Made by a program: the position numbers and the translations under genes | Part shown: positions 1 to 7,034 of the stretch, piece by piece | Numbering within the stretch: position 1 is the stretch's first letter | Layout: each line of letters starts with the position of its first letter | Assembly: GCA_038237665.1 (NCBI GenBank) | Contig: JBBRYK010000106.1 | Coordinates: 1-7,751, forward strand | DNA: 7,751 bases | Direction of reading: 5' to 3' | Source of the DNA: JBBRYK01 sp038237665 | Lineage (GTDB): Bacteria; Actinomycetota; Thermoleophilia; Gaiellales; Gaiellaceae | The notes under the pieces: model-generated | Told to the model about the DNA's origin: nothing | Databases searched by the model: none | The model's input: the letters and a program-made list of their open reading frames with translations, nothing else

Positions 1-1181
1 ACGCGCCGGGACAGCGTCGAGCGGATCTCCTCCTCGACTCCGTGCCGCTCGAACAGTGACTCCTTGTCGCGATAGCGCGAGACGCGGTCGACCATGTGCG
101 GCGAGGTCTTCTTCAGGTAGCCCACGATCCGCTTCATCGTGCGCTCGTGATCGACGTACGCGTGGACGAAGTCCTCGGTGAAGAGATCGCGGACGACCCG
201 GAGCGGAAGCTCGGCTTCCTGGTAGACGAGAGCCGGCGACTTCGCCTGTTTGGCCTGGGTCTCGATCGTCTTCCAGAGGCGCTGGAGGAAAACGAGGTCG
301 CGCTCCACGTCCTCTGCGGACGCGCCCTCTGCGGCCGTTCGCACGATCACGCCGCCCTTCGGGAGTTCGAGCGCCTTCAAGATGTCGCGCAGGCGCGCCC
401 GCTCGTCGTCCTCGAGCCGCCGCGAGACGCCGAGTCCCTCCCCATGCGGGACGTAGACGACGAAGCGGCCGGGCAGCGAGATCTCCGTCGTCAGCCGCGC
501 GCCCTTGGTCTTCATCGGATCCTTGACCGCCTGGACGAGGATCTCCTCGCCGCGGCTGATCAGGTCCTGGATCCGGCGCCCGCGGTTCTTGCCTTCCAGC
601 TCGGGACCGACGATCTCGTCGACGTAGAGGAAGCCGTTCTTCTCCAGGCCGATCTCGACGAACGCGGCCTCCATGCCAGGCAGGACGTTGTCGACAACGC
701 CCTTGTAGATGTTTCCGGCGATCGAGCGCCGCTCGGGCCTCTCGAGATAGACCTCGGCGACGCGTTCGTCCTCGACGACGGCGACCCGCTGCTCGGAGAC
801 GCCCACCGAGACGAGCAGCTCGCGTTTCGCGGGCGGCAGCGGCGGCCGGCGCGGAAGCTGCCGGCGGCGGCTGGTTGCTCGGCGCTGCCGCGGCTGCTTG
901 TCGCTGTCCGAGGCGGCCCTCGGCGCGCGCGCCTTTGCGGCAGGCCTCGCCTCGGCCTTCGGCTCGGTCTTCGTCGCCGTCTTCGTCTCGGACTGCGGTG
1001 TCTTCTCGCCGGGCCGCTTTCGGCCCCGGCCGCCGCGGCTACCGCGTCGGCGTTTCGGCTTGATCTCGCCGGCCGCCGCAGAGGCGGGTGGGTCGGCGAC
1101 TGCTACGGCTGCCTGCGGGGCGGGCTCAGAAGGCGTCGCCTCCTGTGACTCTTGCTTGCGTCGAAACCAGTTGAAGGGCAA
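1..1181 (-). CDS. rng: Ribonuclease E/G family endoribonuclease, N-terminal part (3' end outside window)
   Basis: Single-strand-specific endoribonuclease for rRNA maturation and mRNA decay. About 393 codons are visible before the window ends. Residues 1-118 are a low-complexity, Ala/Pro/Lys/Arg-rich, probably disordered extension with an RG-rich patch at 44-56 (RRRGSRGGRGRKR). The family core starts near residue 120 (KRELLVSVG, matching the start of E. coli RNase G). The split S1 RNA-binding domain follows, roughly 155-235, with NIYKGVV, VLPGMEAAFVEIG and GFLYVDEI. Further conserved core includes KGARLTTEISLPGR and the helical stretch ending EEEIRSTLSRR. The catalytic aspartates, the zinc-link cysteines and any C-terminal tail fall outside, so activity cannot be judged here. 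I chose TTG at 1181 because GAGGAG lies six bases upstream. An in-frame ATG at 1226 would add 15 residues but has no visible ribosome binding site. rng lies near mre genes in many bacteria. Confidence 0.95.
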   Translation of the reverse strand, partial: MPFNWFRRKQESQEATPSEPAPQAAVAVADPPASAAAGEIKPKRRRGSRGGRGRKRPGEKTPQSETKTATKTEPKAEARPAAKARAPRAASDSDKQPRQRRATSRRRQLPRRPPLPPAKRELLVSVGVSEQRVAVVEDERVAEVYLERPERRSIAGNIYKGVVDNVLPGMEAAFVEIGLEKNGFLYVDEIVGPELEGKNRGRRIQDLISRGEEILVQAVKDPMKTKGARLTTEISLPGRFVVYVPHGEGLGVSRRLEDDERARLRDILKALELPKGGVIVRTAAEGASAEDVERDLVFLQRLWKTIETQAKQAKSPALVYQEAELPLRVVRDLFTEDFVHAYVDHERTMKRIVGYLKKTSPHMVDRVSRYRDKESLFERHGVEEEIRSTLSRR

Positions 1182-1187
1182 AAGAAA

Positions 1188-1193
1188 CTCCTC
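1188..1193 (-). promoter_or_regulatory. Shine-Dalgarno site deciding the TTG start of rng
   Basis: On the minus strand this reads GAGGAG, separated by six bases from the TTG at 1181. It favours that rare start over the in-frame ATG at 1226, whose upstream sequence is plain GC-rich DNA without a purine-rich box. Confidence 0.6.
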
Positions 1194-1365
1194 GTTTTCT
1201 TGCGCGCGCGAGCCGGCCGCGGCCATAGGGCGCGGGCGGCGCGCTGCGCTGTGGGTTGAAAAACCTCGGCATAAGCCTCACCAGCAAGGCTACCAGCGAC
1301 CACTGACGAGCCGTCCGGAATTTTCCCGCTCCGGCTGCTGCGCAGACTCGACGCGAGCGGCTCGA

Positions 1366-1560
1366 TCAGGCCGCAGCGGCCTGAAGCTTGGTCCGCTTCG
1401 TCCTGACCGCGCGGAGGCGCTGAGTCAACCGCGCCCACGCCCACGGCTCGACTTCCTTGTACCGAATCTCGGTTTGAGCCCGCGTCGCCTCCAGGTACTC
1501 GAACCAGGCGTCGGCTTCCTCGATCATGAGCAACTCGTGAGCTTCTCGCCTTGCGGCCAT
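1366..1560 (-). CDS. Small hypothetical protein, 64 aa, between rng and the pseudogene
   Basis: I do not recognise a family. The protein has no signal peptide or membrane segment and looks almost wholly alpha-helical. The N-terminal half is acidic and aromatic (HELLMIEEADAWFEYLEA, residues 8-25). The middle has YKEVEPWAWARL (about 34-45). The C-terminus is basic (RLRAVRTKRTKL) and ends in four alanines. Three tryptophans and the ordered charge pattern are unlike the Arg/Pro/Ser-rich noise of shadow frames. ATG at 1560 is preceded by GGAGGG four bases upstream, the clearest ribosome binding site in the window. It lies 184 bp upstream of rng in the same direction and could be co-transcribed with it. 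A cytosolic adaptor or nucleic-acid-associated protein is conceivable, but nothing in the sequence proves it. The call as a real gene rests on composition and the ribosome binding site. Confidence 0.72.
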   Translation of the reverse strand: MAARREAHELLMIEEADAWFEYLEATRAQTEIRYKEVEPWAWARLTQRLRAVRTKRTKLQAAAA

Positions 1561-1564
1561 CGGT

Positions 1565-1570
1565 CCCTCC
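1565..1570 (-). promoter_or_regulatory. Strong Shine-Dalgarno site of the 64-aa gene
   Basis: The minus strand reads GGAGGG four bases before the ATG at 1560. It is a near-ideal site and the main non-compositional support that the small gene is translated. Confidence 0.65.
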
Positions 1571-1631
1571 AGGTCGCTGTGATGGCCGCGATCCTAGGAC
1601 CCGGACCGGACAGCACGGGGGAAACCGTATC

Positions 1632-2295
1632 ACCGGCTCGCGGCTTCCGTTCTTCCACCTCGACCTGGGCTACCGGCGCCTGGACTGGCCCGAGGCCGCG
1701 CGCTTCCTCGAGGCCGGCAGCGCATGCGCGAGGGATCCCGTTCGGGATCATCTACGTCGGCGAAGGCACGCAGGGCGACGGCGGCGGCGGGTCCGACGCG
1801 GATTGGGCTGCGAGCGCCGAGCGGCGCTTCGCCACGTTCGAAGCGCAGTACGGCGGCCGGCCCGACCACGCGGTCCTCCAGTCCTGGGTCGACCATCCCG
1901 ACTACGCGCTCCCCGAGACGGCTCCGTTCACGTTCACCTGGCTGCTCGCGCGCTACGCACGGCCCCGCCCGGCGCTCCAGCTGTCGCTGCGGCGCGGCCG
2001 CATCGAGGGCAGGCTCGTCGGCGCTTCCGGGACCGCGGTCGCGGGCGCTCGGGTCGAGCTTGCCGCGGTTCCGCTCGACGGGCCCGGATCGGCCGGCGTC
2101 TACACGGTCACGGGCATCGTCGCCACGACGGTGGGCCAGGTCGCGACCCTCGACTCGGCGGAGTTCGCGGCGACGCCGGGCGCACGCTTCACAGCCGTCA
2201 GCGTCGGCCGCCTTCCCGCGGGGAAAGTGCTGGTGCAGGCCTGGTATCGCGGCGATGCTCGCCGCTTTCCGGCCTATGCCGAACGGCGACCCTAG
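1632..2295 (+). pseudogene. Remnant of a secreted glycosidase-like protein with C-terminal beta-sandwich; truncated and frameshifted
   Basis: Two adjoining frames together read as one protein. The frame of 1632-1715 gives LPFFHLDLGYRRLDWPEAARFLEA. The frame of 1717-2295 continues AAHARGIPFGIIYVGEG, then SDADWAASAERRF, PDHAVLQSWVDHPDYALPE and FTFTWLLARY. Dropping base 1716 joins them exactly. The segment up to about 1960 resembles the last strands and helices of TIM-barrel glycosidase-like exoproteins; this is recognition by pattern, not a search. From about 1980 to 2290 lies a Gly/Val/Thr-rich stretch typical of an Ig-like beta-sandwich (GRIEGRLVGASG, GARVEL, VLVQAWYRGDA). The N-terminal barrel and signal peptide are missing: the first frame is closed by a TGA at 1527-1529, inside the opposing small gene, and no start with a ribosome binding site is seen. 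Even with the frame repaired only about 220 codons remain. The left boundary is approximate. The TAG at 2293-2295 touches the rodA stop. Confidence 0.66.
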
Positions 2296-3507
2296 CTACG
2301 AGCGGCGCCGTCTGAAGGCCGCCCGGCCGGTGCCGCGGGCGTGGATCGCCTCGAGGATCCCGATCGCCAGCAGGTTCGCGATCATCGAGGAGCCGCCGAC
2401 GCTCACGAACGGGAGCGGGATGCCCGTGATCGGTGCGATCCCCATCGCCATGCCGACGTTGACGAAGACCTGGAAAAGGAAGGCCGCGACGATCCCTCCC
2501 GCCACGATCGCGGAGAACGCGTCGCGCGCCAGAGTGACCACCTTCAGGCCCCGCCAGATGATCAGCAGGTAGAGGAGGAGCAGCAGCGAGGCGCCGAGGA
2601 ACCCGCGCTGCTCGGCCAGGGAAGCGAACGCGAAGTCGGTCCCGTGCTCGGGGAGGTAGTTCAGCGTCGTCTGCGTGGAACCGCGGACGCCGCGGCCGTA
2701 GATCCCGCCGGCCCCGACCGCGGTGATCGACTGGTTGACGTTGTACGTCGACCCCTGCGGGTTCTTGTCCGGGTTCACGAATCCGTAGAGCCGCTCGGCC
2801 TGGTAGGGCTTCAGCACGTCGACGCCTCCCGCCGGCAGCCACCAGAGGATCGCCAGCGCCGCGATCACCACGGCCAGCCCGAGCCCGACCAGGTGCCACC
2901 AGCGCGCCCCGGCGATGAAGAGCACCGCCGCCAGTGCCGCGCTGTACACGAGCGCCGTCCCGATGTCGGGCTGGAGGAAGACGAGCAGGACCGGCCCCGC
3001 GGCCAGCCCGACGGCCGTCGCCACAACCCGCGCCTCGCCGATGCGCCGCCCCTTTTCGGCGAGGAACCCGGCCAGGAAGAGGACGAAGAGCACCTTCCCG
3101 AACTCGGACGGCTGGAAGCGGAAGAACCCGAGGTCGATCCAGCGCCTCGAGTGCCTCGCCGCGGCGCCGGCGACCAGGATGAAGCCCATCGTCGCCAGCG
3201 TTCCCGCATAGATCACCATGCGGTAGCGCAGGTAGAAGCGCGGCTCGACGAGTAGCGCGAGCACGAACAGCACAGCTCCGATCGCTGCGTAGCTCCCCTG
3301 GCGGATGAGGTAGTAGTTCGGGTTGTCGGGGACGTCGGCGTGCGTGATGCCGGCGATCGCCCATAGGCCGTAGGCGACAGCGGCCGCAGTCGCGCCGAGC
3401 AGCACCCAGTCGAGTCGCTGGAGGAGCGATAAGACCTCGTGACGGCGTGAGGTGCGGACCTGGACCCGGCCCAGGCCTGCATAGTCGATTGCCGGCGGCG
3501 CAGCCAT
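2296..3507 (-). CDS. rodA: RodA, SEDS-family peptidoglycan glycosyltransferase
   Basis: Polymerises lipid II into glycan strands at the elongasome, in complex with the PBP2 encoded just upstream. It is a 403-residue membrane protein with about ten hydrophobic segments: first near 33-54, a run from 71 to 224, a long external loop about 225-300, and the rest between 304 and 388. SEDS signatures are present: QPSEFGK (132-138), QPDIGTALV (179-187), YNVNQSITAVGAGGIYGRG (255-273) and LPEHGTDFAFA (285-295). In the last, Asp291 is the expected catalytic or essential aspartate. The C-terminal signature is ITGIPLPFVSVGGSSM (360-375). I chose ATG at 3507, which shares its A with the mrdA TGA. An upstream open frame within mrdA has no membrane-protein character and is only a shadow. 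No clear ribosome binding site is seen, so translational coupling to mrdA is likely. The C-terminus is a basic cytosolic tail (RRRRS). Confidence 0.96.
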   Translation of the reverse strand: MAAPPAIDYAGLGRVQVRTSRRHEVLSLLQRLDWVLLGATAAAVAYGLWAIAGITHADVPDNPNYYLIRQGSYAAIGAVLFVLALLVEPRFYLRYRMVIYAGTLATMGFILVAGAAARHSRRWIDLGFFRFQPSEFGKVLFVLFLAGFLAEKGRRIGEARVVATAVGLAAGPVLLVFLQPDIGTALVYSAALAAVLFIAGARWWHLVGLGLAVVIAALAILWWLPAGGVDVLKPYQAERLYGFVNPDKNPQGSTYNVNQSITAVGAGGIYGRGVRGSTQTTLNYLPEHGTDFAFASLAEQRGFLGASLLLLLYLLIIWRGLKVVTLARDAFSAIVAGGIVAAFLFQVFVNVGMAMGIAPITGIPLPFVSVGGSSMIANLLAIGILEAIHARGTGRAAFRRRRS

Positions 3508-5558
3508 CAGTCGGAGTTCGCCGGGGGGACGTAGACGCCGGGGAGGTGGAAGAACTCCTCGAAGACCTTGAGGGCGGCCGGCGCCGCAGCGGTGCCGCCG
3601 TGGCCGCCGTTCTCGATCAGCGCGCAGACGGTGATCGTCGGGCTGTCCGCAGGCGCGTAGCCGCACCACCAAGACTGATCCATGAGGCCCTTGAACCCGG
3701 GCAGGGTGACGACCTTCTCGGCCGTCCCCGTCTTGCCGGCGATCGCGACCGGATAGCTGCCGAAGACGCTCGTCGCGGTCCCGTTCGTACCGTGTGTGGC
3801 TCCGTAGAGCCCGTCGCGGACGACGGCGAGCGCGGCGGGGTCGACACCGGTCTTCTGAAGCGCCCACGGGCGGGTGCCACCTGGCAGGACCTTCGGAGCG
3901 CGCGGGTTACCGCCGGGCGCCTCGACGTCCCCGAGCAGGTGCGGCGTGACCAGCTTGCCGCCGTTGGCGATCATCGCGTAGAAGCGGGTCATCTGGAGCG
4001 GCGTGACCAGCAGGTCCTTCTGGCCGATCGCCAGCTGGATCGAGTCGCCGGGCTTCCAGAGGCTGTCGATCTGCCAGCAGCAGGGGTCGGACTTCTTGGT
4101 GAACGTCTGCTGAAGCCACTCGGGGGTCGGCAGCAGCCCCCCCGACTCCGGGCCGATGTCGATGCCGGTTCTCGCGCCGATCCCGAACCGGCTCGCCCAG
4201 TCCTGGAGCGGGTGGCCGAGGTTGCCCGGCAGGCCGTAGAACATGTAGCCGACGCGGTAGAAGTAGGTATCGCACGAGGCTGCGATCGCGGTCGGCATCG
4301 TCATGTTCTCGTTCACGCTCGGGTCCCAGTTCTTGAACGTCTGGCCGGCGCCGGTCTGGCCGCGGACGACGTATTCGCCGGTGCAGGGCAACGACTCGTA
4401 CGGCGACACCAGATGCTGTCCGAGGGCCGCCAGCGCCGTCACGGGCTTGAACGTCGAGCCCGCCGGATACGTACCGTCGATCGCGCGGTCGAGCCCGGGA
4501 TAGTTGGCCGCCTTGGCCGCCTTCGGATCGAGGAGCACCTTGACCCGCTTGGGGTCGAGCCGGCCGACCCAGACACCTGGCTTGTACGTCGGGTTCGAGG
4601 CCAGGGCGAGAATCGAGCCGTCGCGAGGATCCATCGCGACCACGGCTCCGCCGTTCGCCGCCCAGTGACCATCCGCGCGCGCCAGCCCGATCCCGTAGCG
4701 CAACGCGCGCTCCGCCGCGCGCTGCAGCGAGATGTCGAGCGTCAGCCGGATCGTGTTGCCGCTGACCGGCTGAATCTCGTCGCGCGGTGCACCCGTCGGG
4801 CGGCCGAGCGAGTCGACCGTGCGGACGGTCTTGCCCGGCAGGCCACGGAGCTCACAGTCGTAGGCAGCCTCGATCCCGGACTGGCCGATTACGTCTGCCG
4901 CCTGGTACTTGCGGGCGCCCCCGCCGCTCCGGGTACGGACGTAACACTTCCGGCCGTCCTTGAGCTGGGCGGCCGAGATCTCGCGCGTGTAGCCGAAGAC
5001 GTGCGCGGCGAGGGCCTCGGCTCGGTACCGGCGCAGGTACGTCTGCGAGATCTCGATGCCAGGGAACTCGTCCTTGTGCTCGAGCAGGTAGGCGACCTGG
5101 TCCTTGTGGACGGCCACCTGGAGCGTGATCGGCGTCAGCGAGTCTCCGGCGCGGGCCTTGATCTTGGCGACGATCGTCTTCATCGGCACGCCGAGCACCT
5201 TGGAGAGCCGGCGGAGCTCCGTGTCGCGGCCGGTCCGCTTCCGCAGGTCGGACGGCCAGAGCAGGACCTGCGTGCCCGGCACGTTGGTGACGAGGAGCCG
5301 GCCGTTGCGGTCGACGATCGAGCCGCGGGGGGCCTCGATCGGGACCGACCGGACCTGGTTGTTGAGCGCGTCCGACAGGTAGCGATGGCCCGAGAGGACC
5401 TGGAGCGCCCAGAGCCGCAGGAAGAGGATCGCGAAGAGCCCGAGCGTGAGGAGCGCGAGGATCGCGACCCGCAGGGCCACCCTGGGCGTGTGCCGGTACG
5501 GCTCCTCGACGCGCGGGTCGGGAGGCAGGAACCGGTCGGGGAAGGCGCCGCTAGCCAA
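3507..5558 (-). CDS. mrdA: Penicillin-binding protein 2, elongasome class B transpeptidase
   Basis: Cross-links the glycan made by RodA during side-wall elongation. It is 683 residues, within the usual class B range. A short cytosolic N-terminus precedes one membrane anchor (about 28-52). The dimerisation or pedestal domain follows, with PRGSIVDRNGRLL (77-89), TYLRRYRAEALAAHVFGY (173-190) and DVIGQSGIEAAYD (222-234). The transpeptidase domain begins near 300 with AVVAMDPRDGSILALAS. Catalytic motifs are STFK (Ser368 nucleophile, Lys371), SCD (428-430; elongation PBPs often have Asp where others have Asn) and KTGT (609-612). TPLQM (519-523) is also typical. The TTG start at 5558 overlaps mreD by eight bases and has AGGGAG nine bases upstream. 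The next in-frame start would cut into the anchor. All eight cysteines lie in the extracytoplasmic part, including a Cys-Cys pair at 493-494. The stop codon overlaps the rodA start. Confidence 0.96.
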   Translation of the reverse strand: MASGAFPDRFLPPDPRVEEPYRHTPRVALRVAILALLTLGLFAILFLRLWALQVLSGHRYLSDALNNQVRSVPIEAPRGSIVDRNGRLLVTNVPGTQVLLWPSDLRKRTGRDTELRRLSKVLGVPMKTIVAKIKARAGDSLTPITLQVAVHKDQVAYLLEHKDEFPGIEISQTYLRRYRAEALAAHVFGYTREISAAQLKDGRKCYVRTRSGGGARKYQAADVIGQSGIEAAYDCELRGLPGKTVRTVDSLGRPTGAPRDEIQPVSGNTIRLTLDISLQRAAERALRYGIGLARADGHWAANGGAVVAMDPRDGSILALASNPTYKPGVWVGRLDPKRVKVLLDPKAAKAANYPGLDRAIDGTYPAGSTFKPVTALAALGQHLVSPYESLPCTGEYVVRGQTGAGQTFKNWDPSVNENMTMPTAIAASCDTYFYRVGYMFYGLPGNLGHPLQDWASRFGIGARTGIDIGPESGGLLPTPEWLQQTFTKKSDPCCWQIDSLWKPGDSIQLAIGQKDLLVTPLQMTRFYAMIANGGKLVTPHLLGDVEAPGGNPRAPKVLPGGTRPWALQKTGVDPAALAVVRDGLYGATHGTNGTATSVFGSYPVAIAGKTGTAEKVVTLPGFKGLMDQSWWCGYAPADSPTITVCALIENGGHGGTAAAPAALKVFEEFFHLPGVYVPPANSD

Positions 5559-6075
5559 GCAGGTGGACTCCCTGCGCGCGCTCGGGCACCCGGACCGGGA
5601 GGAGTCGGCGCGTGAGCGTGTACACCGGCCAGGTCAGGAGCAGGTTCAGGAAGATGTTCGGGAAGAGCGAGTCGAGCAGGACCGCCCGAGCCGGCGCCGG
5701 CTCGCCCAGCAGGAAATGCAGGGTGAGCGCGCCCACCGCGTACGCGAAGGTGATCACCGCGACCGAGAGGAACGGAGCATGCGTGCGGTCGCGGCCGGCC
5801 GCCTCGCCGTAGCGCCCGATCCAGTACCCGGCAAGGGTGAGCAGCAGCGAGGTCAGGCCCAGGGTCTCGAGATTGGCTGTGTCGACGACGAGCCCGGCGC
5901 CGAAGCCGGCCGCCGCCCCGTAGATCGAGCCCCGCACCAAGGCGACGGAGACAAGCGTCAGCAGAAGCACGTCGGGCCGGCCGCCCAGAAGGTGCACGTC
6001 GGAGAAGATCGAGACCTGCACGATGGCGGCGAGGAAGACGATCACGACGCTCTTGGCGACGTCGAGCGGCGCCAT
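5551..6075 (-). CDS. mreD: MreD, integral membrane component of the elongasome
   Basis: Small multi-pass membrane protein that works with MreC to link cytosolic MreB to the RodA-PBP2 synthase. At 174 residues it has the usual family length. About six hydrophobic segments can be placed near 7-25, 34-48, 50-66, 72-87, 102-124 and 132-157. The MreD hallmark GFGAGLVVD lies at 57-65 and follows RPDVLLL (33-39), also typical. The ATG at 6075 shares one base with the mreC stop (TGATG). The nearest purine-rich box (GAAGGA) is about 12 bases upstream, so coupling to mreC translation is probable. The last eight bases overlap the mrdA start. Position and topology make the call secure although MreD sequences diverge. 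Confidence 0.92.
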   Translation of the reverse strand: MAPLDVAKSVVIVFLAAIVQVSIFSDVHLLGGRPDVLLLTLVSVALVRGSIYGAAAGFGAGLVVDTANLETLGLTSLLLTLAGYWIGRYGEAAGRDRTHAPFLSVAVITFAYAVGALTLHFLLGEPAPARAVLLDSLFPNIFLNLLLTWPVYTLTRRLLPVRVPERAQGVHLLG

Positions 6076-7001
6076 CAGCGGACGCGGTCCTTCGGGACCA
6101 GCACCGCGGCGGCCTCGAGGCCGGAGAAGACCACGTAGGGCTCGCAGAGAATCTGCTTGTAGAGCCTGATGTCGGTCTGGCTGACGCTCGTCACCTGGCA
6201 GACGGGGATGCCGCGCGGATAGATCGAGGCGAAGCGCTTCGAGCGCCAGCCTGCGGTGACGATGACGTCGCCCCGGTTCACGACCTGGTCCTTCGTCACG
6301 TGATCGAGGATCAGCGCGCCGGAGGCGTCACGCTGGACGATTCCGCCCGCGTGGGTCTGTGCGTCGACCGCCGAGACGGCGCTGGTCTCGTCCGTCATCA
6401 GGGTCACCTGTGCGACCGCGTCCGCAACCTGGGTCACCTGGCCGACGAGGCCACGCGCGCCGACCACCGGGTCGTGCACGCGGATCCCCGACCTCGAGCC
6501 GGCGTTGATCCCGACCTGCTGCTGGAACTCGCTGGGAGCCCGGGAGATGATCCGGGTCGCGACGTAGTCGAAGCCGTTCGGGAACTGCGGGCCGTCGACG
6601 AACTTGAGGAGGCTCCTCAGCCGGATGTTCTCGTTCTCGTAGAACGACTTGCCGATCGCGTCCTGCCGCGCCTTGGCGAGATCTCGGCGCAGCTTCTTGT
6701 TCTCGTTCTTGGCCCCGATCACGTCCCCGACCCAGCCGGCCGCGTCGCGGAACGGCCGTGCGATTCGCTCCGCCGCGACCTCGAACGGCTTGAGGATGCT
6801 CGCACCCGTGCTCTGGACTCCGTGCAGGCCGCCGCTCGACGACTCGCGGAAGTACACCGTGAGTAGGAGCAGCGACACCACGACGAGGACGGCCGCAACG
6901 ATCCTGCGCCTGACCGCTGGGTTGCGGGACGGAGGGGACGGCGAAGGGCGTCGCTGAACGGATCCCAGGACCGCGACGCGGGCGGAGCGACTACGGGGCA
7001 C
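6075..7001 (-). CDS. mreC: MreC, rod-shape-determining scaffold protein
   Basis: Bitopic membrane protein whose external part forms antiparallel filaments and activates PBP2-RodA. It has 308 residues. A basic, Ser/Pro-rich cytosolic tail covers 1-33 and a transmembrane helix about 34-50. A linker and coiled coil follow (about 96-133: AKNENKKLRRDLAKARQD, then NENIRLRSLL). The two beta-barrel domains span roughly 145-300. Family motifs include ATRIISRAPSEF (148-159), GLVGQVTQVADAVAQVTLMTD (184-204, in part), SAVSAVDAQT (207-216) and GDVIVTAGW (244-252). GTG at 7001 is the only good start: no later Met or GTG precedes the membrane helix. The ribosome binding site is weak. The gene follows mreB after 55 bp and overlaps mreD by one base. 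Confidence 0.95.
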   Translation of the reverse strand: MPRSRSARVAVLGSVQRRPSPSPPSRNPAVRRRIVAAVLVVVSLLLLTVYFRESSSGGLHGVQSTGASILKPFEVAAERIARPFRDAAGWVGDVIGAKNENKKLRRDLAKARQDAIGKSFYENENIRLRSLLKFVDGPQFPNGFDYVATRIISRAPSEFQQQVGINAGSRSGIRVHDPVVGARGLVGQVTQVADAVAQVTLMTDETSAVSAVDAQTHAGGIVQRDASGALILDHVTKDQVVNRGDVIVTAGWRSKRFASIYPRGIPVCQVTSVSQTDIRLYKQILCEPYVVFSGLEAAAVLVPKDRVR

Positions 7002-7012
7002 AGGAACGGCCT

Positions 7013-7018
7013 AGTGTA
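7013..7018 (-). promoter_or_regulatory. Possible -10 element just upstream of mreC
   Basis: The minus strand reads TACACT (compare TATAAT). Transcription would begin only a few bases before the GTG at 7001, giving a very short or nearly leaderless mRNA. This would fit the weak ribosome binding site and is common in actinobacteria. No good -35 hexamer is seen 16-18 bases upstream, so this is a candidate only. Confidence 0.22.
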
Positions 7019-7034
7019 GCGCTGTGGTCTGAAG

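Noticed and set aside
96..1148. 350-codon open plus-strand frame opposite rng
   Set aside because: The minus strand encodes clear RNase E/G core motifs throughout. The plus frame has no recognisable motif and ends in Arg/Leu repeats that mirror the low-complexity extension.
1182..1365. Possible terminator or structured leader upstream of rng
   Set aside because: Minus-strand inverted repeats exist (CCGCTC/GAGCGG with a loop of over 20 bases; CCGGA/TCCGG around GCGGGAAAAT), as does a GGTT-GAAA-AACC hairpin on the plus strand. None has the stem length, U-run or conserved core needed for a terminator, riboswitch or tRNA.
1580..1595. TAGGAT as a -10 box for the 64-aa gene
   Set aside because: Only a partial match, and no acceptable -35 hexamer at 16-19 bases upstream, so it is not supported beyond chance.
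1103..1633. 176-codon minus-strand frame across the rng start and the small gene
   Set aside because: It is out of frame with both, Arg/Ser/Pro-rich and without a ribosome binding site. It is a shadow.
2198..3364. 388-codon minus-strand frame overlapping rodA
   Set aside because: It is the alternative frame of rodA, composed mainly of Arg, Gly, Ala, Pro and Asp, with no motif.
3508..3867. N-terminal extension of the rodA frame into mrdA
   Set aside because: The extra residues are arginine-rich and lack hydrophobic or conserved sequence. The ATG at 3507, overlapping the mrdA stop, gives a normal RodA.
3447..5615. 722-codon open plus-strand frame opposite mrdA
   Set aside because: It is Arg/Asp/Val-rich without domain or membrane character and lies exactly opposite an excellent PBP2. 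Long antisense frames arise from GC-biased third positions.
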